A stretch of 64,000 nucleotides of DNA from Chitinimonas viridis (GTDB lineage: Bacteria; Pseudomonadota; Gammaproteobacteria; Burkholderiales; Chitinimonadaceae), in NCBI RefSeq assembly GCF_030409555.1, contig NZ_JAUFPU010000019.1:62001-126000 (forward strand), in the 5' to 3' direction. Position 1 is the first letter of the stretch, and each line of letters begins with the position of its first letter. This document shows positions 46,382-55,599 of this stretch, in pieces. A program made the translations under genes and the position numbers. Under the pieces are notes generated by a model, which made no database searches, was not told where the DNA came from, and saw nothing but the letters and a program-made list of their open reading frames with translations.

Positions 46382-47790
46382 TGTGTAGTGGCTCCTGGCG
46401 CGCGGGGCAGTTGTATCTGGATGCGCAGGCCACCCAAGGGGGAGTGCTGTGCATTGATCTGGCCACCATGGCCTTCGACGATGGTGAGGCAGATGGCAAG
46501 GCCAAGGCCGGAGCCACCGTATTGGCGGCTACGCGAGGCATCGACCCGATAGAAGCGCTCGAACAAGCGTGGCAGCGCGGCATCGGGCACGCCTGGCGCG
46601 CTATCGTCCAGGATAATCTCCACCGAGGCACCCTGGGCGCTGGCGCTCAGACGTATTTCGCCGCCAGTGTCGGTGTAGCGCAGGGTGTTGCTGAGCAGAT
46701 TCCCGAACAGTTGCTGGATCTTGGCCGGATCGGCCTGCACGGCCAGTTCGGCAGGGACATGCAGGCTGAGCCTGAGGCCTGCCTGCCGTAGCGGATGGGC
46801 CAGCCTGTCGGCAAGCTCCTCAAACAGGCTGGCGAGTACGATGGGCTCGGGCTTGTATTCATAGAGGCCCACATCGGCGCGTGCCAGTTGATAGAGGTCG
46901 GCCACCAGGCCGTCAAGCTCGCCCACGGCGCCTTGCAAGCGCGTCAGCCCACGTTGGTCCATGGGCATCACGCCATCATTCATGGCTTCGATATGGGCGC
47001 GCAGGATGGTGAGCGGCGTACGCAGCTCGTGCGAGGTATCGGCCATCCATTGGCGGCGCGATTGCTCGAACTGCTGTAACTGCTCGGCCATGCGGTTGAA
47101 GTCGCGGGCGAGCTGGCCCAACTCGTCAGCACGTTCCAGCGCTACCCGGGTTTGTAGCTGGCCCGCTGCCAGCTGCTTGGCAGACTGGGCCAGCGCTGCA
47201 ATCGGGGCTCGGAAGTGCCGGGCCAGCCACGCGGCGGCCAGGGCAGATAGGATAAAGGCAGCCAACACGCTCCACAGCATGTTACGGGTCTGGCTGGCCA
47301 GGAACTGCCGGGTGAGGATATCGCCGCCGCCAGCAGGTGCCAGGGCCATATAGCCTATGGGCTGCTCACCGCCTTCCAGTTTGATAGGTCGGCGGGGGCG
47401 TCCCTGGGCCTCGGGCGGCCCCATCAGCAACTGCCCCTGAGCGTCGAACAGGGCCAGGCGCGGCCCGAGGCCGAGCCGATCTTCCCGGCGAGGTGGCAGG
47501 CGGCCCGGGCCTGCGTCGGCACCTCGCGGTGGTGGAGGGCGATTGAAATCGGGGCCGGGCAGCAGGTCTTGCTGGCTATGGATGAAGCGCCAGTCGCCAT
47601 GGCGCTGATAGCGCTCGGTCAGCACCTGCTCCACCACGTCGAGCCGGGTTAGTTCCAGCTTGGCGACGTAGTCGTCAAACCCTTTACCCAGGCTGAGTCG
47701 AAACAGGCCGGCCAATACCAGTACTACCATCAGTACGGTCAAGGAGATGGCAATAAACAGGGTAAGGCCGATGGAGCGCATACGTGGCAT
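46378..47790 (-). CDS. BaeS-like sensor histidine kinase
   Basis: 470 aa. Two transmembrane helices (about 8-30 and 170-192) flank a periplasmic domain rich in Pro, Gly and Arg (PPPPRGADAGPGRLPPRREDRLG). A HAMP linker leads to HisKA with His254 in ADTSHELRTPLTILRAH, and a complete HATPase_c (NLLSNTLRYT, ERFYRVD, GSGLGLAI). It is followed by its regulator with a four-base overlap and preceded 125 bases upstream by a small periplasmic protein gene. Confidence 0.93.
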   Translation of the reverse strand: MPRMRSIGLTLFIAISLTVLMVVLVLAGLFRLSLGKGFDDYVAKLELTRLDVVEQVLTERYQRHGDWRFIHSQQDLLPGPDFNRPPPPRGADAGPGRLPPRREDRLGLGPRLALFDAQGQLLMGPPEAQGRPRRPIKLEGGEQPIGYMALAPAGGGDILTRQFLASQTRNMLWSVLAAFILSALAAAWLARHFRAPIAALAQSAKQLAAGQLQTRVALERADELGQLARDFNRMAEQLQQFEQSRRQWMADTSHELRTPLTILRAHIEAMNDGVMPMDQRGLTRLQGAVGELDGLVADLYQLARADVGLYEYKPEPIVLASLFEELADRLAHPLRQAGLRLSLHVPAELAVQADPAKIQQLFGNLLSNTLRYTDTGGEIRLSASAQGASVEIILDDSAPGVPDAALPRLFERFYRVDASRSRQYGGSGLGLAICLTIVEGHGGQINAQHSPLGGLRIQIQLPRAPGATTQ

Positions 47791-47915
47791 GGCGGGCAGC
47801 TAAGCAGGAATCTGCAGCAGTGTAGCGAAAGGGGCGGCTGCGTGCTTTTGGCTTATACGGTCACCCCTAGCGGGCTGTCTACAGCAACCCCATGGCTGAG
47901 GCACCTGTATCCCCA

Positions 47916-48209
47916 TCACTTGGCAGCGCCGGGTCCACCTGGCCTCTGCCGGGGTGGATGATCCGGTATGGCAGCCAACCGTGCAGCGATTATCTTGCAG
48001 GTGCCGCTGACGGTATCGCCATGTGGGGTGGTGAAGCTGACCTTGACTCCTTCCTGCTTGCCGTCGCAAGCGGCGAAGGCTTCAGTGGGCGGTACCCGGC
48101 GCTGACCTGGTGCTTGCCCCGGTGCAGCAGGGTTGGCGGCGGCCAGGCTGGTCAGGGATAGGGCAAGGGCGATCATGGGGGCAATACGCTTGAGCAATGG
48201 CTTGTGCAT
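47916..48209 (-). CDS. Small periplasmic protein ahead of the kinase-regulator pair
   Basis: 97 aa. A signal peptide (MHKPLLKRIAPMIALALSLTSLAAA) is followed by a short mature domain with EAFAACDGKQEGVKVSFTTPHGDTVSGTCK, containing two cysteines that could form a disulfide, and a proline-rich tail. Proteins with this AC-G-K...G-x-x-x-x-F-...G-T-C pattern are often encoded beside two-component systems; function unknown. AGGAG lies upstream of the ATG at 48209. The direct-repeat box lies 61 bases before the start, as for the peroxidase gene, so it is probably the first gene of an autoregulated operon with the kinase and regulator. Confidence 0.78.
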   Translation of the reverse strand: MHKPLLKRIAPMIALALSLTSLAAANPAAPGQAPGQRRVPPTEAFAACDGKQEGVKVSFTTPHGDTVSGTCKIIAARLAAIPDHPPRQRPGGPGAAK

Positions 48210-48269
48210 GGCAGACTCCTGGATGGCAGGCCGGGGTGGTGGCCGATGTCTGCAGATTGCCCCACAACT

Positions 48270-48286
48270 GTGGAGCAATTGCGGAG
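48270..48286 (-). promoter_or_regulatory. Direct-repeat box upstream of the periplasmic-protein/kinase/regulator operon
   Basis: Plus strand GTGGAG-CAATT-GCGGAG; transcribed side CTCCGC-N5-CTCCAC, hexamers 11 bp apart. Distance to the start codon is 61 bases, the same geometry as the peroxidase box at 45505-45521. The shared bases extend a little outside the hexamers (CTGTGGAGCAAT in both). Confidence 0.6.
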
Positions 48287-48306
48287 GTGCCCGTCACTGC
48301 AAATGA

Positions 48307-49788
48307 TCAATCGAGTTTCGCCGCCATGGCTTCGCACAAGGTCCTGAGTATCTTGATGCGGGCGTGATACTTGTTATTGGCTTCCACCAGTGTCCAGGGT
48401 GCTTCGCTGGTGCTGGTGCGCTCCACCATATCGTGTACCGCTTCTCGGTAGGCGTCCCATTTCTCGCGGTTGCGCCAGTCATCCGGCGTGATCTTGAAGC
48501 GCTTGAAACCAGTCTGTTCTCGCGCCTCAAAGCGTTTGAGCTGTTCATCGGCATCGATGGCCAGCCAGAACTTGACCACCACGACCCCGGCATCGCTCAA
48601 CTGTCGCTCAAAGTCATTGATCTCGCCGTAGGCCCGCATCCAGTCTGCATCGCTGGCATAGCCTTCCACCCGTTCAACCAGTACGCGGCCATACCAGGAG
48701 CGATCGAACAAGGTGAACTTGCCGTGCTTGGGCAGATGTCGCCAGAAGCGCCAGAGATAGGGCTGCGCACGCTCCTCCTCGCTGGGTGATGCGATAGGGA
48801 TGACATGGTATTGGCGGGCATCCAACGCCGCAGTGATACGGCGTATGGCGCCACCCTTGCCGGCAGCATCGTTCCCTTCGAATACAGCAACCACGGCATG
48901 CGCGCGAAACCGGGGATGGCGGCTGAGCTGGTTGAGCCTGCCCTGCCATTTTTCGAGCTCGACCAGGTAATCGGCCTTGCTCATAGGTTGATCCAGTGCC
49001 AGTTTATCGAGCACCCTCACGCCATCCAGCGGCGCCAGCAAAGGCGGTGCATTGGATCGGGGATTATCCGGCAAAGTCTGCTCCAGGCGGCTGCGCAAGG
49101 CCTGTAGCAGCAATTTGCCTACGGTGAGGCTGCGGTAGCGCTCATCCTCGCCGTCTACCACCACCCAGGGCGCGTGGCCGGTGCTGGTGCGCAGCAATAC
49201 CTGCTCGGAGACATCCCGCAATTCGTCGTATTGCTTGAAGTGCTCCCAGTCTTCTTCGCGTACACGCCATTGCGTCAGTGGGTCGGCCTCAAGGGCCTTG
49301 AGGCGGGATTTTTGCTGCTTCTTGCCCAGATGGAACCAAAACTTCAGCAGCAGGGCGCCTTCGTGGCACAGCATGTCTTCAAAGCGGACGATGTCGTCCA
49401 CAGCGCCGCGTAGATCGGACTTATCGAGCTTGCCCGCCACCCGATTCAGGATAGGCAAGGTATACCAGGAGCCAAACAGTATGCCGATACGACCACGGGC
49501 GGGCAGGGCACGCCAGAAGCGCCACATGGCTGGCTGGGCGTACTCTTCCAGGCCAGTATCGCCAAAGGCATGGGTATCGATCAGCCTGGGGTCCATCCAC
49601 TCATTGAGCAGGTTAACCGTCTCACCCTTGCCTGCGCCGTCTACCCCATTGATGAGGATGATGACGGGGAAACTGCCCCGTTCGCGCAACTCGTACTGCG
49701 CGTCCAGCAGGGCCTCCCGCAGGGCGGGTAGCTGCGCCTTGTAACTCTCCTTGTCGACCTTGTGACCGAGTTCTGCGGCTTCGAACAT
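48307..49788 (-). CDS. pap: Polyphosphate:AMP phosphotransferase (two-domain PPK2)
   Basis: 493 aa. Two PPK2 domains in tandem: the first has Walker A NGVDGAGKGE (residues 47-56) and GSWYTLPI; the second has FEGNDAAGKGGAIRRI and FDRSWYGRVLVERVEG. Two-domain class II PPK2 enzymes phosphorylate AMP to ADP with polyphosphate. Both lid modules keep their arginine/lysine residues (RFWRALPARGRIGI and RFWRHLPKHGKFTL). No N-terminal signal. It stands alone, with a 250-base AT-richer region upstream that should hold its promoter. Confidence 0.93.
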   Translation of the reverse strand: MFEAAELGHKVDKESYKAQLPALREALLDAQYELRERGSFPVIILINGVDGAGKGETVNLLNEWMDPRLIDTHAFGDTGLEEYAQPAMWRFWRALPARGRIGILFGSWYTLPILNRVAGKLDKSDLRGAVDDIVRFEDMLCHEGALLLKFWFHLGKKQQKSRLKALEADPLTQWRVREEDWEHFKQYDELRDVSEQVLLRTSTGHAPWVVVDGEDERYRSLTVGKLLLQALRSRLEQTLPDNPRSNAPPLLAPLDGVRVLDKLALDQPMSKADYLVELEKWQGRLNQLSRHPRFRAHAVVAVFEGNDAAGKGGAIRRITAALDARQYHVIPIASPSEEERAQPYLWRFWRHLPKHGKFTLFDRSWYGRVLVERVEGYASDADWMRAYGEINDFERQLSDAGVVVVKFWLAIDADEQLKRFEAREQTGFKRFKITPDDWRNREKWDAYREAVHDMVERTSTSEAPWTLVEANNKYHARIKILRTLCEAMAAKLD

Positions 49789-50040
49789 GGTGATGCTTTC
49801 GCTGGGCTATGGGTGCAATTCTAAAGGTAGTGCAGAACGGATTTTATAAAGTCTGAACGTCATGTTTCGTTGCTATGCTGGTTTAAGGCTACCAACGAAC
49901 ACCGCCTGAGTATGCGAGCCAGCTGTGCGACAGACAGCGTATGCAGCGAGGCAGGCTTGCATGTCAACACTAGGTGGCCTTGGTGAGTAGTGCCATACAA
50001 GGATTGCGGCATGATCGTGATCCACCACGGAAGGAGCCTA
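49789..50040. other. Divergent promoter region, pap / solute-binding-like gene
   Basis: 252 bases without a gene. AT-rich around 49815-49870 (includes GATTTTATAAAG), probably carrying the pap promoter reading left. No hairpin with T-run seen. Confidence 0.45.
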
Positions 50041-50799
50041 GTGCAATGCAACGAGGCTGGTATCGTGTACAGGTTGATCGCAGCGATTCTGTGGTTGTTA
50101 CTACCCGTGGCTCAGGCCGCAGAGGTCCGGCTGACCTCGCTGTTCTGGCCGCCCTACTCGGGTGAGAAGCTGGCGGGGCAGGGCATTTCGGTCGAGGTTG
50201 CCCGTGCCGCATTCCAAGCGGCGGACAGTAAACTGAAGGTGGATTTCTATCCATGGGCACGGGCAGTCGCTATGGGGATGGGGACGCCGGGTTATGCAGG
50301 CTACTTCCCTGAATACGATACGCCGGAAGTGCGCAGCCGCTGCCATCTTAGCGCCCCCATAGGCAATTCACCGCTAGGCCTGGCGTACCGCACAGGCAGC
50401 CCCTTTGATTGGCAGCAGCCAACTGATCTCAGGCGCTATGTCATAGGCGTGGTGCAGGACTATGTGAACACCACCAGCTTTGATGCCGATGTGGCGGCAG
50501 GCCAGCAGCGTGTGGATAAATCAGTAGACGACACCCGCGTGCTGGTAAAGCTGGCCGCAGGCCGATTTGATGCAGGGGTCATGGACAAACATGTCTACGA
50601 CTATCTGTTACGGACAGACAAGGCTTTGGCCGGCAAGCGCACGCAGTTGCTGTTTCACCCCAGGCTGCTGGAGGACAAGCAGCTCTATATCTGCTTTCGT
50701 CCCACCGCCGAGGGCAGGGCCTTGGCGCAGCGCTTTAACGCGGCCTTGGCAGGAGTGGATGTAATGGCAATCTATGCCCGCCATCTGGCGGTGCAGTAG
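50041..50799 (+). CDS. Periplasmic solute-binding-like protein (SBP family 3 type)
   Basis: 252 aa from a GTG. A signal peptide (YRLIAAILWLLLPVAQAAE) leads into EVRLTSLFWPPYSGEKLAGQGISVEVARAAFQAADSKLKVDFYPWARAVAMG, the amino-terminal pattern of bacterial periplasmic family 3 proteins. A late VLVKLAAGRFDAGVMDKHVYDYLL is typical of the second lobe. No permease or ATPase gene is adjacent, so it may bind a ligand for signalling or be an orphan transporter subunit. AAGGAG lies four bases before GTG 50041; upstream ATG (50011) or GTG (49990) starts are possible. Confidence 0.75.
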   Translation: MQCNEAGIVYRLIAAILWLLLPVAQAAEVRLTSLFWPPYSGEKLAGQGISVEVARAAFQAADSKLKVDFYPWARAVAMGMGTPGYAGYFPEYDTPEVRSRCHLSAPIGNSPLGLAYRTGSPFDWQQPTDLRRYVIGVVQDYVNTTSFDADVAAGQQRVDKSVDDTRVLVKLAAGRFDAGVMDKHVYDYLLRTDKALAGKRTQLLFHPRLLEDKQLYICFRPTAEGRALAQRFNAALAGVDVMAIYARHLAVQ

Positions 50800-51204
50800 G
50801 GCTTGGGCTGCCACTCAAGCCGCTTCAGTGATGTCCTTTTTCTTGCGGCAAGATGTGGCTGGAGAGAAATTTCCATTTGCCTATCAAATACATGTGGCGC
50901 CTTGTGGGTGGCTTTTCCTTGGTTGGCTGGGCGGCACTCCAGTAGTTCCCTATCATGCCTTGTTCTGCCTGCAGCCCTGGGGTTTGACGGCTGACGCCCC
51001 TAGCCTGGGCGCTTGGCGCTACCGATTATTCGATTGGGGTAAGGCGGCATTCTTTCGTTTGCGCGGGGTGGGTGGCGGGCAGTGTCAGGCAGGTTTTGTG
51101 CCTGTTGTTAGCGACAAGAACTAGCGTACTGATTTAAAATGGCTTTTATTCAAGCGGGCGTGTCGCGTGGCACGCCCGTTATGCTTTTGTACTGAGGAAT
51201 TGCT
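50800..51204. other. 405-base intergenic region before rimO
   Basis: No convincing gene. A TTAAAAT sequence near 51134-51140 could be a -10 element for rimO. A hairpin GGGCGTG (51156-51162) / CACGCCC (51171-51177) lies in what would then be the rimO leader, about 28 bases before its start codon. CAGGCA/TGCCTG near 51085-51103 is a second small inverted repeat. Confidence 0.4.
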
Positions 51205-52521
51205 ATGCACGCCCCAAAAGTCGGTTTCGTTTCACTCGGTTGCCCTAAGGCGTTGGTCGACTCTGAGCAGATTTTGACCCAGCTTCGTGCCGAGGGTTAC
51301 ACCATTTCGCCCAGCTATCAGGATGCTGATTTGGTAGTGGTCAATACCTGTGGCTTTATTGATAGTGCGGTGGCCGAGTCGCTGGATGCCATCGGCGAGG
51401 CACTGAACGAGAACGGCAAGGTCATCGTGACCGGCTGCCTGGGCGCCAAGGATGGCGGCAATCAGATACGTGATGTGCATCCCTCTGTGCTGGCGGTAAC
51501 AGGCCCGCATGCGACCCAAGAAGTGATGGCAGCGGTGCACGAGCATCTGCCCAAGCCACATGACCCATTTATCGACCTGGTGCCGCCGCAAGGGGTGAAG
51601 CTCACCCCCAAGCATTATGCCTATCTGAAGATATCGGAAGGCTGTAACCACCGATGTTCTTTCTGCATCATCCCGTCCATGCGTGGCGATCTGGATTCGC
51701 GGCCCATTCATGAGGTATTGAAAGAGGCGGAGAATCTGGTGAAGGCGGGGGTGAAGGAGCTGCTGGTGATTTCACAGGACACCTCGGCCTATGGGGTGGA
51801 TGTGAAGTACAAGACCGGCTTCCATAACGGCCGCCCGGTCAAGACACGCATGACCGAGCTGGTGCGTGAGTTGGGTGATATGGGTGCCTGGGTGCGCCTG
51901 CACTATGTCTACCCTTATCCGCATGTGGATGAAGTAATCGAGTTGATGGCGGCCGGCAAGGTGCTGCCATATCTGGATATCCCGTTCCAGCATGCCAGCC
52001 CCACCGTGCTCAAGGCCATGAAACGGCCAGCCAATGCCGAGAATGTGCTGAAGCGCCTGGCTCGTTGGCGCGAGGTTTGCCCTGATATCGCCATCCGTTC
52101 GACCTTTATCACGGGCTTCCCTGGCGAGACTGAGGCGGATTTCCAGATGCTGCTGGATTTCCTCGATGAAGCCCAGCTGGATCGGGTGGGCTGCTTTACC
52201 TATTCGTCGGTTGATGGGGCAACGGCCAATGATTTGCCCAATCATGTCGACCCCGAGGTGGCGGAAGAGCGCAAGGCACGCTTTATGGAAAAGCAGGCCG
52301 CTATCAGTGCCGCCAAGCTACAGGCCAAGATAGGCCGCAAGCTCACCGTCCTGGTGGACGAGATAGATGAGCAGGGTGTGGTGGCCCGCAGTTACGCTGA
52401 TGCCCCGGAAATCGATGGTCTGGTCTACATTGAAGAGACAGAGGGTGTCCGCGTTGGTGACTTCCTGGAAGTGGAAGTGACTGATGCCGACGAATATGAC
52501 TTGTGGGCGCAGCGAGTGTAA
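51205..52521 (+). CDS. rimO: Ribosomal protein S12 methylthiotransferase RimO
   Basis: 438 aa radical-SAM enzyme that methylthiolates an aspartate of ribosomal protein S12. The N-terminal MTTase domain has the auxiliary cluster cysteines Cys13 (LGCPK), Cys49 (NTCGF) and Cys78 (TGCLG). The radical-SAM motif CxxxCxxC is Cys147-Cys151-Cys154 in [22 protein letters not shown] domain closes the protein. GAGG lies before the ATG. Its stop is 46 bases from the oxyR start. Confidence 0.96.
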   Translation: MHAPKVGFVSLGCPKALVDSEQILTQLRAEGYTISPSYQDADLVVVNTCGFIDSAVAESLDAIGEALNENGKVIVTGCLGAKDGGNQIRDVHPSVLAVTGPHATQEVMAAVHEHLPKPHDPFIDLVPPQGVKLTPKHYAYLKISEGCNHRCSFCIIPSMRGDLDSRPIHEVLKEAENLVKAGVKELLVISQDTSAYGVDVKYKTGFHNGRPVKTRMTELVRELGDMGAWVRLHYVYPYPHVDEVIELMAAGKVLPYLDIPFQHASPTVLKAMKRPANAENVLKRLARWREVCPDIAIRSTFITGFPGETEADFQMLLDFLDEAQLDRVGCFTYSSVDGATANDLPNHVDPEVAEERKARFMEKQAAISAAKLQAKIGRKLTVLVDEIDEQGVVARSYADAPEIDGLVYIEETEGVRVGDFLEVEVTDADEYDLWAQRV

Positions 52522-52567
52522 GATTTCACTAATGTTGCACCTACGTACCAACTCTTGACCGGCACCC

Positions 52568-53506
52568 ATGACGCTCACCGAACTGAAGTACATTGTCGCT
52601 GTCGCCCGTGAACGCCATTTTGGCCGGGCTGCGGGTGCCTGCTTTGTCAGCCAGCCCACACTCAGTGTGGCGGTCAAGAAGCTGGAGGATGAACTCGGGG
52701 TGACCTTGTTTGAGCGCTCGGCCGGTGATGTCTCGGTGACACCCATAGGCGAGCGCATTGTGTCGGAAGCGCAGCGGGTGCTGGAGCAGGTGCAGACCAT
52801 CAAGCAGTTGGCAGAGCAGGGCAAGGATCCCTTGTCTGGCCCCTTGCGCCTGGGTGCCATCTACACCATCAGCCCCTATCTGCTGCCATTCCTGATCCCC
52901 CGCTTGCGCCTGGCTGCACCGCAGATGCAGTTGCTGCTGGAAGAGAACTACACCGCACGCCTGGCCGAGATGCTCAAGCAGGGCGATATCGATGTGGCCA
53001 TTCTGTCTGAGCCTTTCCGTGAAAGCGGTATCGCCACGCAAGCAGTGTATGACGAGCCCTTTGTGGTGGCCACTCCCAAGGGCCACCCATGGGAAAAGCT
53101 CAAGTCGGTGGATTCAGCCCAGCTGGAAGAAGAGAACGTCTTGCTGCTTTCGCCCGGCAACTGCTTCCGCGATCAGGTGTTGCAGACCTGCCCCGAGCTG
53201 AATCGAGAGGCCGTGCATGCGGGTAGCAGCCTGCAGCGTACCTTGCAGGGATCGTCGCTGACGACCATACGCCATATGGTGGCGGGTGGTATCGGGGTGA
53301 CGGTACTGCCGGTTACTTCCATTACAGCGGCCGATGAGCAGTTGCTGACCATCCGCCCGTTCAAGGGTCATCCGCCCATACGCAGGGTGGTGCTGGCCTG
53401 GCGGCGCAATTTCCCCCGGCGTGAGGCCATAGAGGCGGTACGCCAAGCCATACTGGGTAGTGCCATGTCGGGCGTCACCATGCTGCCCGACTCACCCATC
53501 GAGTAA
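52568..53506 (+). CDS. oxyR: OxyR, peroxide-sensing LysR regulator
   Basis: 312 aa. The N-terminal winged helix (ELKYIVAVARERHFGRAAGACFVSQPTLSVAVKKLEDELGVTLFER) is LysR type. The two redox cysteines of OxyR are present as Cys199 and Cys208 (GNCFRDQVLQTCPEL), with the same numbers and spacing as E. coli OxyR. Peroxide makes a disulfide between them and turns the tetramer into an activator of peroxide-defence genes. The downstream rubrerythrin-rubredoxin-reductase genes are its likely targets, with ATAG-N7-CTAT motifs in the gap. Confidence 0.94.
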   Translation: MTLTELKYIVAVARERHFGRAAGACFVSQPTLSVAVKKLEDELGVTLFERSAGDVSVTPIGERIVSEAQRVLEQVQTIKQLAEQGKDPLSGPLRLGAIYTISPYLLPFLIPRLRLAAPQMQLLLEENYTARLAEMLKQGDIDVAILSEPFRESGIATQAVYDEPFVVATPKGHPWEKLKSVDSAQLEEENVLLLSPGNCFRDQVLQTCPELNREAVHAGSSLQRTLQGSSLTTIRHMVAGGIGVTVLPVTSITAADEQLLTIRPFKGHPPIRRVVLAWRRNFPRREAIEAVRQAILGSAMSGVTMLPDSPIE

Positions 53507-53530
53507 TCCCCAATTACCATTTTGTTGGTA

Positions 53531-53593
53531 ATAGCAAAAAGCTATTGATTGCTTTTTGATATTCAATTTCTATTATTGATAGCTTATCTCTAT
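53531..53593 (+). promoter_or_regulatory. Candidate OxyR sites upstream of rubrerythrin
   Basis: Two exact ATAG-N7-CTAT half-sites lie at 53531-53545 (ATAGCAAAAAGCTAT) and 53579-53593 (ATAGCTTATCTCTAT), and a near match ATAT-N7-CTAT at 53559-53573. E. coli OxyR contacts ATAG-N7-CTAT half-sites in tandem. Centre spacings here (28 and 20 bp) differ from the classical 22. The region is strongly AT-rich relative to the genome, as expected for a promoter. Confidence 0.5.
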
Positions 53594-53637
53594 CATGTGC
53601 TCATCCGATCGCAACCGAGCATGTAAGGAGAAGTGAC

Positions 53638-54114
53638 ATGGCTGCCAATACCCCGTCTGCCACCATAAAGAATCTCGAGTCAGCCTTTGCTGGCGAGTCG
53701 ATGGCGCACATCAAGTACCGCTATTTTGCCAAGCTGGCCCGCGAGGCTGGTGACCTGGAAACCGCCAAGGCTTTCGAGGAAACCGCCGAACAGGAGGTGA
53801 TGCACGCCTTCGGCCACCTGGACCTGTTGTTTCCAAAAGACACCATGACGCCTGCCAAGGCTTTGCAGTACGCCATTGATGGCGAGACGTACGAATACAC
53901 CGAGATGTATCCGACTTTCCGCCACGAGGCCTTGAAAGAAGGCAATGACGCGGCCGTACGCGAAATCGACGAGCAGATCGCCGAGTCGAAAGAGCATGCC
54001 GAGCGCTTTAAGCAGACCCTGGAAAAAGCCGCCAAGCGATTTGCCGCACTCGCCAAGGTTGAAGAGCGACACGCCAACCATTACCGTGCGGTTCTCGCGA
54101 GTCTGTCCGCCTGA
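53638..54114 (+). CDS. Rubrerythrin-like di-iron protein
   Basis: 158-aa four-helix ferritin-like domain. Iron-ligand pattern: [21 protein letters not shown] (first Glu), [13 protein letters not shown] (ExxH), [16 protein letters not shown] and [14 protein letters not shown] (ExxH). The C-terminal rubredoxin domain of classical rubrerythrin is absent; a separate rubredoxin gene follows 41 bases later and a reductase after that. These proteins reduce hydrogen peroxide in the cytoplasm with electrons from rubredoxin. AAGGAG precedes the ATG. Confidence 0.92.
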   Translation: MAANTPSATIKNLESAFAGESMAHIKYRYFAKLAREAGDLETAKAFEETAEQEVMHAFGHLDLLFPKDTMTPAKALQYAIDGETYEYTEMYPTFRHEALKEGNDAAVREIDEQIAESKEHAERFKQTLEKAAKRFAALAKVEERHANHYRAVLASLSA

Positions 54115-54155
54115 TTGGGCGGATCGCGGATAAAGCTAAAAATAGGAGCATCGTC

Positions 54156-54323
54156 ATGCGTCAATTTCAATGTATTGTTTGTGGTTTCATCTACGACGAA
54201 TCAGTAGGCTTGCCTGAAGATGGCATTGCCGCTGGTACCGCGTGGGATGCGATTCCGGAAGACTGGTCCTGCCCTGACTGCGGCGTGGCCAAGGCTGATT
54301 TCGAGATGGTGCAGATCGCTTGA
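54156..54323 (+). CDS. Rubredoxin
   Basis: 55-aa iron protein that starts [15 protein letters not shown] and ends with [17 protein letters not shown]. The four iron-ligand cysteines are in CIVC and [18 protein letters not shown] is the usual loop. It carries electrons to rubrerythrin and should be reduced by the FAD enzyme encoded next. AGGAG lies upstream of the ATG. It is short but complete and clearly real. Confidence 0.97.
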   Translation: MRQFQCIVCGFIYDESVGLPEDGIAAGTAWDAIPEDWSCPDCGVAKADFEMVQIA

Positions 54324-54438
54324 TTGCGGCTTACGCATCGTTGATCCGTGCTGCCCGGTTCGGTATGGCTAGCCTTGGTGGCTGCCATCCCGGCCGGGCA
54401 ATTTAGTCTTAGTTTTTACCTTTTGTTGTGGAGCATGC

Positions 54439-55587
54439 ATGACTGCCCCGATTACCTTGGTCGGCTCTGGCCTGGCTGGTTACAACCTGGCGCGCGAACT
54501 GCGCAAACTCCTGCCTGATGCGCCCTTGCGTGTTGTGACAGCAGATGCGGGCGACTTTTATTCCAAGCCCATGCTTTCGAATGCGCTGACCGCCAACAAG
54601 ACAGCGGCTCAACTGGCCATGAAGCCGGTGGCCAAGATGGTGGAAGAACTCAAGGCCGAGGTGTTGAGCCATACCCGGGTAACCGCCATAGACCGTACCG
54701 CCAAGGTATTGCACACCGCTGCGGGCGAGCTGCCGTACAGCAAGCTGGTACTGGCGCTGGGGGCTGATCAATTGCAGCCCGGCTTGGCGGGTAGTGCTGC
54801 AGCGGCAGTGGTCAGTGTCAATGACCTGGCTGAGTACGCTCATTTCCGTGAGTTGTTGGAAGGCAAGCAGCGTATTGTCCTGCTGGGGGCGGGCCTGATT
54901 GGTTGTGAGTTTGCCAATGACCTGGCAGCCAGCGGTAGGCAGGTCGATGTGGTGGACTTGGCCAACTGGCCCCTATCACGCTTGCTGCCTGAGACGGCGG
55001 GGCAATACCTGCACGACAAGCTGGCTGGCCTGGGGGTGCGCTTTCACCTGGGTACCAGTGTGCAGGCAGTAGAGGGGGAAGCCGGGGCCTACCGTGTGAG
55101 CCTGGCGAATGGCAAGGCGCTGGAGGCCGAGCTGGTGCTCTCGGCCATCGGCCTGCGGCCACGCCTGCAACTGGCCAGTGCTGCTGGGCTGGCAGTAAAT
55201 CGCGGCATCGTGGTGAATCGATTGCTGCAGACGAGCGACCCGGATATCTACGCGCTGGGTGACTGCGCTGAGGTGGATGGCCAGGTGCTACCCTTTGTGC
55301 TGCCTATCATGCAGGCTGCCCGTGCGCTGGCGCCGACACTGGCAGGCACACCGACTCCGGTGGTGTACCCAGCCATGCCGGTGGTGGTGAAGACACCCGT
55401 GTGCCCAACCGTGGTGGCGCCGCCTGCCATGGGTAGCGTGGGTGCCTGGCAGGTGGAACGCAGCGAAACTGGCATCAAGGCGCTGTTCAAGGGCGAGCAG
55501 GATCAGTTGCTGGGCTTTGCCTTGCTGGGCGCGGCGACCTCAGAACGCCAAGCGTTGGCGCCGCAACTGCCTGCTGTGCTGGCCTGA
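54439..55587 (+). CDS. Rubredoxin-NAD(+) reductase
   Basis: 382-aa FAD/NAD-dependent oxidoreductase. The FAD dinucleotide motif is at the start (ITLVGSGLAGYNLARELRKL); the second Rossmann motif is IVLLGAGLIGCEFANDLAASG near residue 149, and the FAD-binding GD is in DIYALGDCAEVDG. It fits rubredoxin reductases such as RubB/AlkT and NorW. With rubredoxin and rubrerythrin upstream, it closes an NADH-to-peroxide electron path. Confidence 0.9.
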   Translation: MTAPITLVGSGLAGYNLARELRKLLPDAPLRVVTADAGDFYSKPMLSNALTANKTAAQLAMKPVAKMVEELKAEVLSHTRVTAIDRTAKVLHTAAGELPYSKLVLALGADQLQPGLAGSAAAAVVSVNDLAEYAHFRELLEGKQRIVLLGAGLIGCEFANDLAASGRQVDVVDLANWPLSRLLPETAGQYLHDKLAGLGVRFHLGTSVQAVEGEAGAYRVSLANGKALEAELVLSAIGLRPRLQLASAAGLAVNRGIVVNRLLQTSDPDIYALGDCAEVDGQVLPFVLPIMQAARALAPTLAGTPTPVVYPAMPVVVKTPVCPTVVAPPAMGSVGAWQVERSETGIKALFKGEQDQLLGFALLGAATSERQALAPQLPAVLA

Positions 55588-55599
55588 TAGCCAGACGCC

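Noticed and set aside
50774-51124. 116-aa open frame before rimO
   Set aside because: No ribosome-binding site, unusual Trp/Cys-rich composition and overlap with the preceding gene.
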